Under the pieces are notes generated by a model. That model worked only from the letters and a program-made list of their open reading frames with translations. It was not told the DNA's origin and searched no databases. Positions 17,328 to 28,100 of a stretch of DNA of 64,000 bases are shown here, piece after piece. Made by a program: the position numbers and the translations under genes. The DNA comes from Chitinophagales bacterium (GTDB taxonomy: Bacteria; Bacteroidota; Bacteroidia; Chitinophagales; Chitinophagaceae), in the NCBI GenBank assembly GCA_013298665.1, contig JAAFIK010000025.1, forward strand, positions 1 to 64,000. The letters are read 5' to 3'. Numbering within the stretch: position 1 is the stretch's first letter; the number at the start of each line of letters is the position of its first letter.

Positions 17328-17475
17328 ATCTTTTTTTTTAAGCATTTTTAAGCAGCTATTTGTTTGGTGTGCTGCTGGTTTTATGCATAACCTACGACAA
17401 AAGCGGCGCATTGGATTGAGGGAAATCAATACTGCAATACGAAAAAAAAAGGGAAAAGGCATAAAGCCGAAGCAT

Positions 17476-17501
17476 AAAAAAACCACATCCGGAGATGTGG
17501 T
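17476..17501 (-). terminator. Terminator of the rpsL-rpsG operon
   Basis: On the minus strand ACCACATC-TCCG-GATGTGGT forms an 8-bp stem followed directly by TTTTTT. It lies about 30 nt after the rpsG stop at 17530. Confidence 0.88.
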
Positions 17502-17529
17502 AATATAAAAATATATTGTTGTACAGTTG

Positions 17530-17997
17530 TTAGATCCTGAAGTGCGCAAATGCCTTATTGGCATCTGCCATCCGGTGTACATCTTCTTTTTTCTTGAAAG
17601 CAGCACCTTCCCCTTTGCTGGCAGCAATGATTTCATTAGCCAGTTTTTCTGCCATGCTGCGGCCATTCCTGTCACGGCTATACCTTACCAGCCATTTGAT
17701 GCTGAGCGAAATCTTACGATCCGCACGAACTTCAGCAGGAATCTGAAAAGTAGCACCACCAATACGACGGCTCCTTACTTCTACAGATGGCGTCACATTT
17801 GACAACGCCTTTTTCCAGATTTCATACCCGTTCTCTCCTGTTTGCTTGGATATCCTGTCAACCGCATCATAGAAAATGGTATAGGCACCGCTTTTCTTTC
17901 CTTCCCACATAATGTTATTCACAAAACGGGTAACTAATTTATCGTTGAACCTTGGGTCGGGTGCTAACGGAAGTTTTTTGGCTTGAGCTTTCCTCAT
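17530..17997 (-). CDS. rpsG: 30S ribosomal protein S7
   Basis: 155-aa S7, full length, starting MRKAQAKKLPL and containing the conserved GGATFQIPAEVRADRK region. The protein nucleates assembly of the 30S head on 16S rRNA. It is co-transcribed with rpsL (28 bp gap) and the operon ends right after it. fusA and rpsJ, which often follow in str operons, are absent here. Confidence 0.98.
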   Translation of the reverse strand: MRKAQAKKLPLAPDPRFNDKLVTRFVNNIMWEGKKSGAYTIFYDAVDRISKQTGENGYEIWKKALSNVTPSVEVRSRRIGGATFQIPAEVRADRKISLSIKWLVRYSRDRNGRSMAEKLANEIIAASKGEGAAFKKKEDVHRMADANKAFAHFRI

Positions 17998-18025
17998 TGG
18001 AAAATATATTTATTTACTGTTCTGA

Positions 18026-18406
18026 TTATTTTTTTGCTTTCTCTTTCTTGGTTCCGTATTTACTGCGACTTTTTTTGCGGTCTTTTACACCAGCAGTATC
18101 AAGGCTACCCCTTACGATATGGTAGCGTACACCTGGTAAATCTTTTACCCTGCCACCACGGATCAATACGATACTGTGCTCCTGCAGGTTATGTCCTTCA
18201 CCCGGAATATAAGCGATCACTTCAATTTTATTGGTCAGACGAACCTTAGCCACCTTACGCAGGGCGGAGTTCGGTTTCTTGGGCGTGGTGGTGTAAACAC
18301 GGGTGCATACGCCACGACGTTGCGGACAACTGTCCAACGCCCTTGACTTACTTTTCGCCTTGATAATTTCTCTTCCTTTTCTTACTAATTGTTGAATGGT
18401 AGGCAT
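18026..18406 (-). CDS. rpsL: 30S ribosomal protein S12
   Basis: 126-aa S12, decoding-site protein. ATG 18406 gives the canonical [12 protein letters not shown] start, so the 14-residue upstream extension is rejected. The streptomycin-relevant positions look wild type: Lys43-Lys44 in [11 protein letters not shown] and the Lys of [10 protein letters not shown] perfect TAnnTTTG -7 box lies 25 bp upstream of the start. It is the first gene of the rpsL-rpsG pair. Confidence 0.98.
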   Translation of the reverse strand: MPTIQQLVRKGREIIKAKSKSRALDSCPQRRGVCTRVYTTTPKKPNSALRKVAKVRLTNKIEVIAYIPGEGHNLQEHSIVLIRGGRVKDLPGVRYHIVRGSLDTAGVKDRKKSRSKYGTKKEKAKK

Positions 18407-18431
18407 TACAAACCTTTTATTTTTTGGACGG

Positions 18432-18439
18432 CAAAGGTA
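18432..18439 (-). promoter_or_regulatory. -7 box of the rpsL promoter
   Basis: TACCTTTG on the minus strand matches the Bacteroidota TAnnTTTG consensus exactly and would start transcription about 19 nt before the rpsL ATG. The -33 region is only T-rich. Confidence 0.55.
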
Positions 18440-18679
18440 AGGGAACACGTTGAAATGGAAAAATTAATACACGAGAAATTTCAAAAAGCCCGGAAATATG
18501 CCCGAAAAATGTGGATATCCATCCATTTTGTCCCTCAGAATAGCCACCAGATACCCTGTAAGCCAGCGAATTATTTATTTTGCCACCGGGTAAACATTTG
18601 AGACCTTTTAAGCGTCTATATCCTGTATCTATCTTTTCGGAACAGTTTTTGGTTATCTTCAGTCACCCAAAACAAGTCC

Positions 18680-21600
18680 ATGCGCCTCAGGCAATATTAT
18701 AAAAACAGCACATATAAAATCCTCTTCATCCTGTGTACGGTGTGTTTACCGGCTATTGCTGCTATAGCGCAGCCCGTAGCCGACTTCAGCGCAACGCCAT
18801 TAGCAGGCTGTGCACCGCTTGCGGTTAGTTTCAGGGACTTGTCCACCGGCAACCCAACCAGTTGGCAGTGGGATCTTGGCAATGGCACCCTTGCCACACA
18901 ACAAAACCCCACCACCACTTATTTCACCCCCGGCATCTACACGATTGTTCTTACGGTAAGCAATGCCACGGGCAGCAATACCATTACCCGTACGCAATAC
19001 ATTGCTGTAGCGGATAAACCCACAGCCAATTTTGTGGCATCCGATTCAATCGGCTGCTTCCCCCTGCGGGTCAATTTTACCGATCTGTCCAGCCCCGGAA
19101 CCGGCACAATCGCAGCACTGGAATGGGATTTTGGCGATGGTACCATCGGTACAGGACCAACCCCCTTTCATATTTATACCGCCACCGGCAACTATTCCGT
19201 AACCCTGAAGGTAACGAACAGCAGTGGCTGTGTAAAAGTTTTCAGCAAATCACAATACATCAGGGTATCAGATGGCGTAGTGGTGAACTTCAGTAATACC
19301 GCGGCTCTGGCCTGCCATCCCCCTGAAATCATCAACTTCACCAATCTCTCCACCGGCCCGGGCACGCTCAGTTACCAGTGGTTATTTGGAGATGGCGGCA
19401 ACAGCAACGCCCTCAACCCCTCGCATACTTATCTCAATGGAGGCACCTATACCCTTACCCTGGTTACGCAAAGCAGTCTTGGCTGTGTGGATACCCTTAC
19501 CCGCACGGCAGCCCTCACCATCCGCGATGTACAATCCAGTATAACTGCTCCGGACAGCATCTGCGCCAATAGCCCCGCCAGCCTTGTCAACGCATCTGTT
19601 CCGCAGCCTGCCAATGCAGTATGGAATTTTGGCGACCTCACCAGCTCTTCCCAGCTCAACCCGGTTAAAACCTGGAGTTTGCCCGGCACTTATACCATTC
19701 GCCTGATCAATGACTATGGTACCTGTGCAGATACCGTTACCCGGCCAATACGCGTGCTTGCACTACCTGTAGCGAATTTTACGGCTGCCAATACAGTTAC
19801 CTGCAAAGCCCCCTTTACAGTTAACTTCCAGGATCAGTCTTCTCCCGGTGTACAAACCTGGGCGTGGAATTTCGGAGATGGCAATACCTCCAATCTCCGG
19901 AACCCCACGCATACCTATACCACAGAAGGACAGTTTACCGTAAGCCTGGTGGTTACCAATGCCGGTGGCTGCCGCGACAGCATCACCAGAACAAACTTTA
20001 TCAGGATCATCAAACCAGCAGTCGGTTTTTTTGGCGCACCCACGGAGGGCTGTATTCCGTTTACCTTCTCACCAACACCCAATGTCAGCGCAATTGATGG
20101 GGTTGCCACCTATCTCTGGGATTTTGGCGATGGCAATACGTCCACACTACAGAACCCCAGCCATCTTTATCCCGTACAAGGTTCCTATACCATAAAACTA
20201 TTCATCACTACTAACGATGGTTGTACAGACTCATCCGTTATTACTAACGGGGTAAGGGTTGGCAGCCTGCCGGTTGTTGATTTCACTGCCACACCCACCA
20301 CCCAATGTGCAGGGCAAAACATTCAGTTTACCGACCTCTCCGTTCCATCCGACCGTTGGCTATGGGATTTCGGTAATGGTGCCAATGCGACTGCACAAAA
20401 TCCCATATATGCTTACCCGGATACCGGCACCTATACCGTAAGCCTTACCGCCTGGAACAATGGCTGCAGCAGACGGATCACTAAAAACAATTTCATAACA
20501 GCGCTGCCACCGGTAGCCAGGTTTTCGGCTGCCTACAATTGCAACAATAAGAAACAGGTAGCCTTTACCGATCAGTCTGTACTGCCGCAAAGCTGGCAGT
20601 GGGATTTTGGCGATGGCAACACCTCCAATCTCAGGAATCCCACGCATACCTATGCCAATTTTGGCAACTATACAGTTACCCTTACTGTAACCAATGGCAG
20701 TTGCAGTAATACCACTTCCAACAGCGTCATCCTCATCAATGCCCCGGCAGATTTCAGGCTGGTACGTGATACCGTTTGTGTCAATACACAGGCCGTTGTG
20801 TATGTGGTAGGCATCAACCCTGCCGATGTATCCATCTACAACTGGGATATGGGGGACGGCAGTACTTATACGGGCAGTCCTGCGGGGCATTTTTATACAG
20901 CACCAGGATCCTATGGCATCAAGTTGCTGCTCACCGATATCAGGGGTTGCCGGGACAGCATCACCAAACCCAATATCATTAAAGTATGGGGGCCTGTAGC
21001 CAATATTACTGCCGCACCACAAACAGGGTGCCGGGGGGTAACGGTTAACTTTACCGACCTCAGCACCACCGATGGCACCCACCCCATCACCAACTGGCAA
21101 TGGACCTATGGTGATGGCATTATACAAAACAGTACCGCTCCGCCATTCCGGCACAGGTATGATACCGCAGGAAACTTTACCCCTAAACTGAAAATCACCG
21201 ACAGTTATGGCTGCTTCGACAGCGTATTCCTGTCCACGCCACTATTCATCACCAGCCCCAAAGCACTATTTTCATCAGCAGATACCCTCACCTGTGCGGG
21301 CAAAACCGTAAGCTTCAGCAATGCCTCTGCCGGCATCAACCTTATATACGACTGGAACCTGGGCAATGGTATCAATACTGCTGCAGCCAATCCCGTTACC
21401 ACGTATGCTGCCGATGGTGATTATGCTGTACGGTTAATCGTTACTGATGTCAACGGATGCAGGGACACCCTGCTGCGCAACAACTATATACGGATACGCA
21501 CAGCCGTTGCCGACTTTACCGTCAGCGACTCCATCAGTTCCTGTGCGCCATTTGAAGTAACCTTTACCAATACCGCACGGAATATAACCAACCTGAGCTG

Positions 21601-23026
21601 GAATTTCGGGGATGGCGGCACATCCCCTCTGCCCGATCCGGTTCATTATTTCAATACACCCGGTATCTACACCGTTACACAATACGCTACCGGCCCCGGC
21701 GGATGTGTGGACTCCGTCAAAAAAACCATACGGCTCTATCCGTCTACCGCTACCATCAGTTACAGTCCACTTGCCGGCTGCGCACCATTGCCCATCAGTT
21801 TTCAGGTTTCCACGCCCGGACCGGTAACCTATTTCTGGGATTTCAGCGATGGCAGCACCATTGCCGGCACCGATTCCAATCTTGTGTACACTTACCTGCT
21901 GCCCGGTAATTTTTTGCCAAAAGTTATTCTTGAAGACCAGACCGGCTGCCTCATTCCTGTTGCCGGTACTGATACCATACGCGTCACCCGGAGCCTTGTT
22001 AATTTTGGCGCCGGTGATACGCTTTTTTGTAACAGCGGGCTCGTCAACTTCACTGATTCCACCACCGGCACCGGTATCATCGGCGGCTATCTCTGGAGCT
22101 TTGGTGATGGCGGTACATCAGTTCTGCAAAATCCGCAACACCTGTACACCGCTCCCGGTTGGTACAGCGTGCAGCTCGTGGTCAATACCACCAATGGTTG
22201 CAGTGATACCCTCCTCAAAAACAGGTATATCAAAATAGCCACCACGCCCGTCATCGGCATTGCAGGCGATTCAGCGGCCTGCGTTCCCGCAAGCTTCCTG
22301 CTCAGCGGTATCCTTTTACAGGCCGATACCTCAAGACTGCAATGGAACTGGGATTTTGCCAATGGCAATACCGCAGCCGTGCAAAACCCGGGCACACAAT
22401 CATACACAACCCCCGGTACCTACCAGGCACGATTGATTGCAACCAACAGCAGTAACTGTGCTGATACCGCCTACAAAAACCTGACTGTTTATGCCCTCCC
22501 GCTGGTGGATGCAGGACCCGACCGAACGGTGAATATCGGCTTCCCCGTAATACTCTCCACAACAGGCAGCCCTGTAACAAATTACTTATGGTCGCCCCCA
22601 ACCGGACTTACCTGTACCAACTGTGCCACACCCACTGCTGCCCCCCGAAACACCACCACTTACAAGGTACGGGTAACCGATGCCAATGGTTGTGTGAATA
22701 CCGATGAGGTAACCCTGATCGTAACCTGCAATGGTGCCAATGTATTCATCCCGAATACCTTCTCGCCCAATAACGATGGCAACAACGATGTCTTTTATCC
22801 AAGAGGTACCGGCCTCTTTCAGGTGCAGCGCATGTCCATCTTCAACCGATGGGGTGAAATGGTCTTTCAGCGTACCAACTTTATGCCTAATGACAACAGT
22901 GCCGGATGGAATGGCCGCGTCAATGGTAAGCCTGCCATCAGTGATGTTTACACCTACGTCATTGAGATCGTGTGCAACAACAGTGAAGTGCTGCCATTCA
23001 AAGGAAATATTTCATTAATTCAATAA
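18680..23026 (+). CDS. PKD-repeat surface adhesin with T9SS type B sorting domain (SprB-like)
   Basis: 1448 aa, exported and surface-anchored through the type IX system. A signal peptide ends near AAIAQPVADF. About 15 PKD domains follow, each marked by W-[DN]-FGDG-type motifs and NPxHxY (for example WDFGDGNTSTLQNP and WSFGDGGTSVLQNP). A Gly/Thr-rich VDAGPDRTVNIGFP domain comes next, and the last ~95 residues are the gliding-motility C-terminal domain with NTFSPNNDGNNDVFYP and FNRWGEMVF. Two PKD units (around 19860 and 20600) are nearly identical, suggesting recent duplication. The PorP/SprF gene 69 bp downstream is the expected partner for type B cargo. Confidence 0.93.
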   Translation: MRLRQYYKNSTYKILFILCTVCLPAIAAIAQPVADFSATPLAGCAPLAVSFRDLSTGNPTSWQWDLGNGTLATQQNPTTTYFTPGIYTIVLTVSNATGSNTITRTQYIAVADKPTANFVASDSIGCFPLRVNFTDLSSPGTGTIAALEWDFGDGTIGTGPTPFHIYTATGNYSVTLKVTNSSGCVKVFSKSQYIRVSDGVVVNFSNTAALACHPPEIINFTNLSTGPGTLSYQWLFGDGGNSNALNPSHTYLNGGTYTLTLVTQSSLGCVDTLTRTAALTIRDVQSSITAPDSICANSPASLVNASVPQPANAVWNFGDLTSSSQLNPVKTWSLPGTYTIRLINDYGTCADTVTRPIRVLALPVANFTAANTVTCKAPFTVNFQDQSSPGVQTWAWNFGDGNTSNLRNPTHTYTTEGQFTVSLVVTNAGGCRDSITRTNFIRIIKPAVGFFGAPTEGCIPFTFSPTPNVSAIDGVATYLWDFGDGNTSTLQNPSHLYPVQGSYTIKLFITTNDGCTDSSVITNGVRVGSLPVVDFTATPTTQCAGQNIQFTDLSVPSDRWLWDFGNGANATAQNPIYAYPDTGTYTVSLTAWNNGCSRRITKNNFITALPPVARFSAAYNCNNKKQVAFTDQSVLPQSWQWDFGDGNTSNLRNPTHTYANFGNYTVTLTVTNGSCSNTTSNSVILINAPADFRLVRDTVCVNTQAVVYVVGINPADVSIYNWDMGDGSTYTGSPAGHFYTAPGSYGIKLLLTDIRGCRDSITKPNIIKVWGPVANITAAPQTGCRGVTVNFTDLSTTDGTHPITNWQWTYGDGIIQNSTAPPFRHRYDTAGNFTPKLKITDSYGCFDSVFLSTPLFITSPKALFSSADTLTCAGKTVSFSNASAGINLIYDWNLGNGINTAAANPVTTYAADGDYAVRLIVTDVNGCRDTLLRNNYIRIRTAVADFTVSDSISSCAPFEVTFTNTARNITNLSWNFGDGGTSPLPDPVHYFNTPGIYTVTQYATGPGGCVDSVKKTIRLYPSTATISYSPLAGCAPLPISFQVSTPGPVTYFWDFSDGSTIAGTDSNLVYTYLLPGNFLPKVILEDQTGCLIPVAGTDTIRVTRSLVNFGAGDTLFCNSGLVNFTDSTTGTGIIGGYLWSFGDGGTSVLQNPQHLYTAPGWYSVQLVVNTTNGCSDTLLKNRYIKIATTPVIGIAGDSAACVPASFLLSGILLQADTSRLQWNWDFANGNTAAVQNPGTQSYTTPGTYQARLIATNSSNCADTAYKNLTVYALPLVDAGPDRTVNIGFPVILSTTGSPVTNYLWSPPTGLTCTNCATPTAAPRNTTTYKVRVTDANGCVNTDEVTLIVTCNGANVFIPNTFSPNNDGNNDVFYPRGTGLFQVQRMSIFNRWGEMVFQRTNFMPNDNSAGWNGRVNGKPAISDVYTYVIEIVCNNSEVLPFKGNISLIQ

Positions 23027-23094
23027 TATTTATGAAAAGTAAACGTTTACATATTGAGCCTGGTCACAAGAACAAAGCGCCGGAATCCAATATA

Positions 23095-24138
23095 ATGAAA
23101 AAAGGTCTGCACAAAATACTGTGTAGCTTGTTTACCATAACATTAACTACCGTTACAGTAAACGCGTTTACCCAGGACATACATTTTTCACAGTTTTTTG
23201 AAACACCGCTGCTGCGCAATCCGGCACTGGCGGGGATATTCACCGGCGATCTCAGGCTCCAGGCTGTATACCGCACACAATGGAACAGTGTTACCGTTCC
23301 GTATCAAACCGGCTCTTTGAATGGGGAATATAAATTGCCCGTTGGCAGGGGAAACGATTTTCTTACTATTGGCGGACAAATCCTGTACGACAAGGCCGGC
23401 ACTGCAGCACTTTCCGCTACACATATCCTGCCCGCGATCAACTATCATAAATCGCTGAGTGCAGACCGCAATATGTATCTTTCACTTGGGTTTATGGGTG
23501 GCTGGGTACAACGCAGGATCGACCGCAGCAAAATTACTACCAACAGTCAGTTTGACGGTATTTCATTCAACCCCGGCCTCGGCGACGGGGAAACCTTCAG
23601 CAAACCCTCGTATTCGTATTTCGATGGCAGCGTTGGCATGACCTTTAATACCCAGGTAGGTGAAAACGCAGATAACAACGTATATCTTGGATTAGCTTAT
23701 CACCATTTCAACAAGGCGCCAAAAATTTCTTTTTACAGCGACCCCCGCTATGAAATGACTCCTAAATGGGTAGTCTCAACCGGCGTAAGGATGAACATGA
23801 CAGAATATGCCTTTTTTACCGTGTATGGTGATTTTTCTAAACAGGGTCCTTACAGCGAAACCCTGGCCGGTGCCCTCTATTCCGTAAAGCTGGATGCGAT
23901 GGATGATCCCCGTTATATCATACACGCAGGGGGCTTTATACGATGGAAAGATGCCATCATACCTGTAGCCAAACTGGAATTTAAACCCATGACCGTAAGT
24001 GTCAGTTATGATGCCAACCTCTCGCAACTCAGACAGGCCAGCAGGGGCAGGGGGGGATTTGAACTGGCATTGACCTACCAGAAATCATTTGACAGAGATA
24101 ATTCGGACAGGGAATCAGTGCGATGCCCCCGCTTTTAG
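23095..24138 (+). CDS. PorP/SprF-family type IX secretion membrane protein
   Basis: A 347-aa outer-membrane barrel. ATG 23095 (MKKGLHKILC) starts a normal signal peptide. The mature protein opens with QDIHFSQFFETPLLRNPALAG, the hallmark of the PorP/SprF family, and beta strands fill the rest. In Flavobacterium, SprF is required for secretion of its upstream neighbour SprB. This gene sits in the same position behind a SprB-like adhesin, so it is probably the dedicated anchor or secretion partner. A terminator follows 87 bp after the stop. Confidence 0.92.
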   Translation: MKKGLHKILCSLFTITLTTVTVNAFTQDIHFSQFFETPLLRNPALAGIFTGDLRLQAVYRTQWNSVTVPYQTGSLNGEYKLPVGRGNDFLTIGGQILYDKAGTAALSATHILPAINYHKSLSADRNMYLSLGFMGGWVQRRIDRSKITTNSQFDGISFNPGLGDGETFSKPSYSYFDGSVGMTFNTQVGENADNNVYLGLAYHHFNKAPKISFYSDPRYEMTPKWVVSTGVRMNMTEYAFFTVYGDFSKQGPYSETLAGALYSVKLDAMDDPRYIIHAGGFIRWKDAIIPVAKLEFKPMTVSVSYDANLSQLRQASRGRGGFELALTYQKSFDRDNSDRESVRCPRF

Positions 24139-24224
24139 AGCGAATGAGTACAATTCTATAATTCGAAAGTCGTGCGCTAACATATCAAAAGCTTTTGTTT
24201 TTATGGATTGTTTGGATAAAAGGG

Positions 24225-24252
24225 ACCCCTCATTAAGGGGTTTTCTTTTTTT
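24225..24252 (+). terminator. Terminator after the PorP/SprF gene
   Basis: ACCCCT-CATTA-AGGGGT stem (24225-24241) followed by TTTCTTTTTTT. Confidence 0.8.
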
Positions 24253-24312
24253 ATGCCAGACCCCGAGTATACATAAAAACCGCCGAACAATTTTCAACTT
24301 ACCTTGTTCTCT

Positions 24313-24320
24313 TATCTTTA
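24313..24320 (+). promoter_or_regulatory. Candidate -7 box of the peroxiredoxin gene
   Basis: TATCTTTA, one mismatch from TAnnTTTG, lies 19 bp before the ATG at 24340. No convincing -33 element is visible. Confidence 0.35.
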
Positions 24321-24339
24321 CAATAAAATTATCACAACT

Positions 24340-24810
24340 ATGGCCATTACCATTGGACAGGCAGCACCAGAATTCTCCCTGCACGACTCAGACAAAAACA
24401 AAGTAAGCCTTAGCGACTATAAGGGCAAAAATGTTGTTCTGCTATTTTTTCCACAAGCCTTTACCGGCGTTTGTACAAAAGAACTTTGTACCATTCGCGA
24501 CGGACTCACCACTTACAACAATCTTCAGGCACAGGTATTCGGCATTTCAGTGGATTCAGTGTTTACCCTCGCCAAATTCAAAGAAATTGAAGGTTTTAAC
24601 TTCCCCCTCCTGAGCGATTTCAACAAAACGGTCTCTGAAGCTTACGATTCTATTTACCATGATTGGATACTGGATATGAAAGGCGTATCAAAGCGTTCGG
24701 CTTTTGTGATCGATAAGGAAGGCATTGTCCGCCATGCAGAAATACTTGAAAGCGCTGGCGATCTTCCCAGTTTTGAAAAAATAGAAGAAACGTTACAGGG
24801 CATTAACTAA
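24340..24810 (+). CDS. Peroxiredoxin (AhpC/TSA superfamily, AhpE/BCP-like)
   Basis: 156-aa cytoplasmic thiol peroxidase. The active site is PQAFTGVC, the PxxxTxxC motif with peroxidatic Cys45. Cys50 five residues later (CTKELC) is the possible resolving cysteine of an atypical 2-Cys enzyme. It reduces hydroperoxides. ATG 24340 (MAITIGQAAPEF) is the family start. It is monocistronic between two terminators and separates the two large adhesin genes, with no obvious functional link to them. Confidence 0.93.
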   Translation: MAITIGQAAPEFSLHDSDKNKVSLSDYKGKNVVLLFFPQAFTGVCTKELCTIRDGLTTYNNLQAQVFGISVDSVFTLAKFKEIEGFNFPLLSDFNKTVSEAYDSIYHDWILDMKGVSKRSAFVIDKEGIVRHAEILESAGDLPSFEKIEETLQGIN

Positions 24811-24833
24811 GCGTCTGTACATAAAAAAGACAA

Positions 24834-24861
24834 AAAAGGAGCAATCATGGTTGTTCCTTTT
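24834..24861 (+). terminator. Terminator-like hairpin after the peroxiredoxin gene
   Basis: AAAAGGAGCAA/TTGTTCCTTTT stem of 11 pairs (one G-U) with a six-base loop; the 3' arm itself supplies the T-tract. The remainder of the gap, 24862-25151, shows no gene; only an unconvincing 61-codon minus-strand frame is present. Confidence 0.65.
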
Positions 24862-25151
24862 CTCTATCTGCCCTGTGACAGCCATCTGCAGGTTCATCCA
24901 ATTTTTACGGCTGCAAAATCCGGGTTTATGCAATACCATTTCCCCCTGCCCGTTCTAAGCAACCTGCCATTAACAGCAATCCCTTTTCCGTGAGTCCATG
25001 CCCCAAGCAGCATTTTTGCCCGTAAAAGCTTCTTAACTATATTACGCAACAAGAATTTCGGGTATTTTGGGTTCAACACATTAATTTTATGCCAAATTTG
25101 TCACTGCATCCGGAGTTCAGATTGCTGCCGGTATTTTCAAACATCCCTGCA

Positions 25152-28100
25152 ATGAAGTTTATTCATAAAAAACTGTTTTTACTGGTTGCCCTTCCGGGCA
25201 GCATAATGACTTCCGTGCTCGCACAGCCCTGCAGCCTCCCTGGCATGACACCCGCTACCGCCATACCCGTTTGTGGTACCCAAACTTTTACACAAAATAC
25301 CGTAGTTTCCTGTACGGGGCAGAACCTTGCTTCCAGCGTTTGTGGCAACGTACCGGTAACCACCGATAATTCTTTCTGGTATAAATTCCGCTGTTATGCC
25401 AGCGGAAACCTGGGGTTCACCATTGCCCCGCTTGGCGCAAATACCGATTTCGACTGGGAACTTATTGACGTTACCAACCGGAATATTTCAGACATTTATA
25501 CCGACCCGACAATGCGCGTATCCATCAACCTCAGCGGTAACATTGGCGCCACGGGCTGTAGTAATGCCGGCACAACCGATGTGAACTGCGAGGGCAATAC
25601 CCCGCGTTTCAACCGCATGGCAGATATCATCCAGGGGCACGATTACCTGCTCCAGATTGCCAACTGGTCCAACTCAGGTACGGGTTATACACTTGATTTC
25701 AGTGGTGGCACCGCTGTAATTGCCGATAATACCACATCCCTTATTGCCAGCACCGAAGCGAATTGCAGCAGTCAGCAGGAAATCACCATCAGGCTTACAA
25801 AAGATATTAAATGCAGTTCACTCACCAATAATGCATCAGAATTTATCATCAATCCGGGAGGATATATCCCATCGGGTGTAATTTCCAGTTGCCAGCAAGG
25901 TACTTTCGGTACTTCGCTCCTCACCCTGCAGTTTGCCGCACCATTGCCCCCGGGCAATTATACCGTGGAAGTACGAAACGGCACTGATGGTAACACCTTA
26001 CTGGATGCCTGTAACAACCCAACCCCTGTTGGTCATTCTTTTGACGTAACCATACCCGCACGCCCCGTTGCCAGTTTAAGCAGTACCGGCCCCTATTGTG
26101 CCGGTCAAACGGTTACATTTACTGACGCTTCCGTTCCCGTAGCCGGTAACATTGTTGACCGCATATTCAACCCGGGCGATGGCACACCCAATATCAACCC
26201 TGCCACCAGTTCCTTTACCTATACCTACGCCGCTGCCGGTACCTATACCGCCACACTCAGCGTAACCAATACCAGCGGCTGCAGCAGCACATTATTCAGC
26301 CTGCCCGTTACCATTGCACCGTTACCACAGCCAGGTTTTACCCATACCCCTGCCTGTTTGCCCAATGGCACTGTCAGCTTTACCAATACTTCCGCCATTG
26401 CCAATGGGGCAACACTCAGTTATGAATGGAACTTTGGCGATCCGGCCAGCGGTATTGGCAACAATACCAGTACACTCACCAACCCGGTTCACTTTTTCAA
26501 TACAGCAGGTCCCTATACCGTAAAACTGAAAGTAACCAGCAGCAACAGTTGTCAGCAGGAAATCAGCCTCCCCATCAACGATGTTTATGCACAAGCCAAA
26601 GCAAACTTTACCGTAAGTCCCGAGAACTGTATCCAGGCACCAACCAATTTTACCAGCAGCAGCGACCCCCTGCCGGGTAATACCATCACCGAATGGCACT
26701 GGGATTTTGGCAATGGTGTATTGAGCAATACCCAAAACCCATCCTATACCTACCCCCTCGCCGGTACTTATACCATAAAACACTGGATCAAAACAGATAA
26801 GGGCTGCAACAGTGATACCATGACAAAAACAGTAGTGATCAATGCACTCCCTTCTGCCAGCTTTACCAATAGTGCCCCACTTTGTGAAACCCGTTCCATC
26901 AATTTCACAGATGGCTCGGCCGCCAATTCCGGCACCCTGACAGCCTGGAACTGGAGTTTTGGAGATGCGACGGGTGCTACCGATCAAAATCCGGCACACA
27001 TTTACGCCGCACCAGGTACCTATACGGTTACCCTCAATGCCATCAACAGCAAAGGCTGTGTAAGCCCTCCTTCTACCCGAACCATTACCATCAATCCATT
27101 GCCCCGTCCCGGCTTTATTATACCCGAGGTATGCCTTACGGATACCTATGCACAGTTTACCGATACCTCACGCATACCCTCAGGCAATATTACCAGTTGG
27201 CTGTGGAATTTCGGTAACCCCGCCAGTGGCCCCAGCAATTCTTCAACCGCGCAGAACCCGCAACACAGTTATACTGCAACAGGCAATTATACCGTAACCC
27301 TTACAGTAACCAGTAATGCCGGCTGTGCCGCAACACTTACTGCGCCTATCACTGTGAATGGCGATATCCCGGTAGCGAATTTCAACGCACTCAATCCGGC
27401 TGCTTTCTGTGCCAACGATTCGGTTGCTATACAGGATGCCTCTTCGGTCAATTTCGGAAATATTACCAGGGTTGAAATTTACTGGGACAATACGGGCAGC
27501 CCCACAACCTTCCAGACAGATGAGTATCCCTTTACCGGCAAGATCTACCGCCATAAATACCCCGATTTCCAGAATCCGCTGTTGCGTACATTTACCATCC
27601 GTTACCGCGCTTACAGCGGGGGCGTCTGTGTCAACGACCGTATCAAAACGATAAATGTCAATGCCTCACCCAAAGTGGCATTCGCCAATATTCCCAATAC
27701 CTGTCTCGATGCGGTTCCCTTTACCCTCACACAAGCCAGTGAAACCGGCGGGGTACCTGGTACAGGTGTATTCAGCGGACCGGGCATATCGGCAACCGGT
27801 CTTTTCAACCCCGCTGCGGTAGGTCCGGGCACTTATCGCATCCGTTATACCTTTACCGCTACTGCCGGAGGTTGTACAGACACCATGAGCCGGACGATCA
27901 CTGTTTTGGAACCCGCAACGGCCGCTTTCAGTATCAGCAGCCCGCTCTGTGAAACACGTACGGTTACCTTCAGCGACAATTCCACCCTTCCTGCAGCAGC
28001 CGGCAGTATTGTTAGCTGGCGATGGAATTTCGGTGATGGTACCCCATTATTCATCACCAGCAATAATACCCCCGTAACACATAACTATACCGTATGGGGA

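Noticed and set aside
20360-21154. 264-codon minus-strand frame within the PKD adhesin
   Set aside because: Antisense shadow of repeated PKD codons, with no start context or domain.
23032-23094. 21-codon N-terminal extension of the PorP/SprF protein
   Set aside because: The extension is hydrophilic and precedes a standard signal peptide that begins at ATG 23095.
24894-25079. 61-codon minus-strand frame in the gap before the second adhesin
   Set aside because: No promoter, no recognisable domain and composition close to random; kept only as a remark in the gap description.
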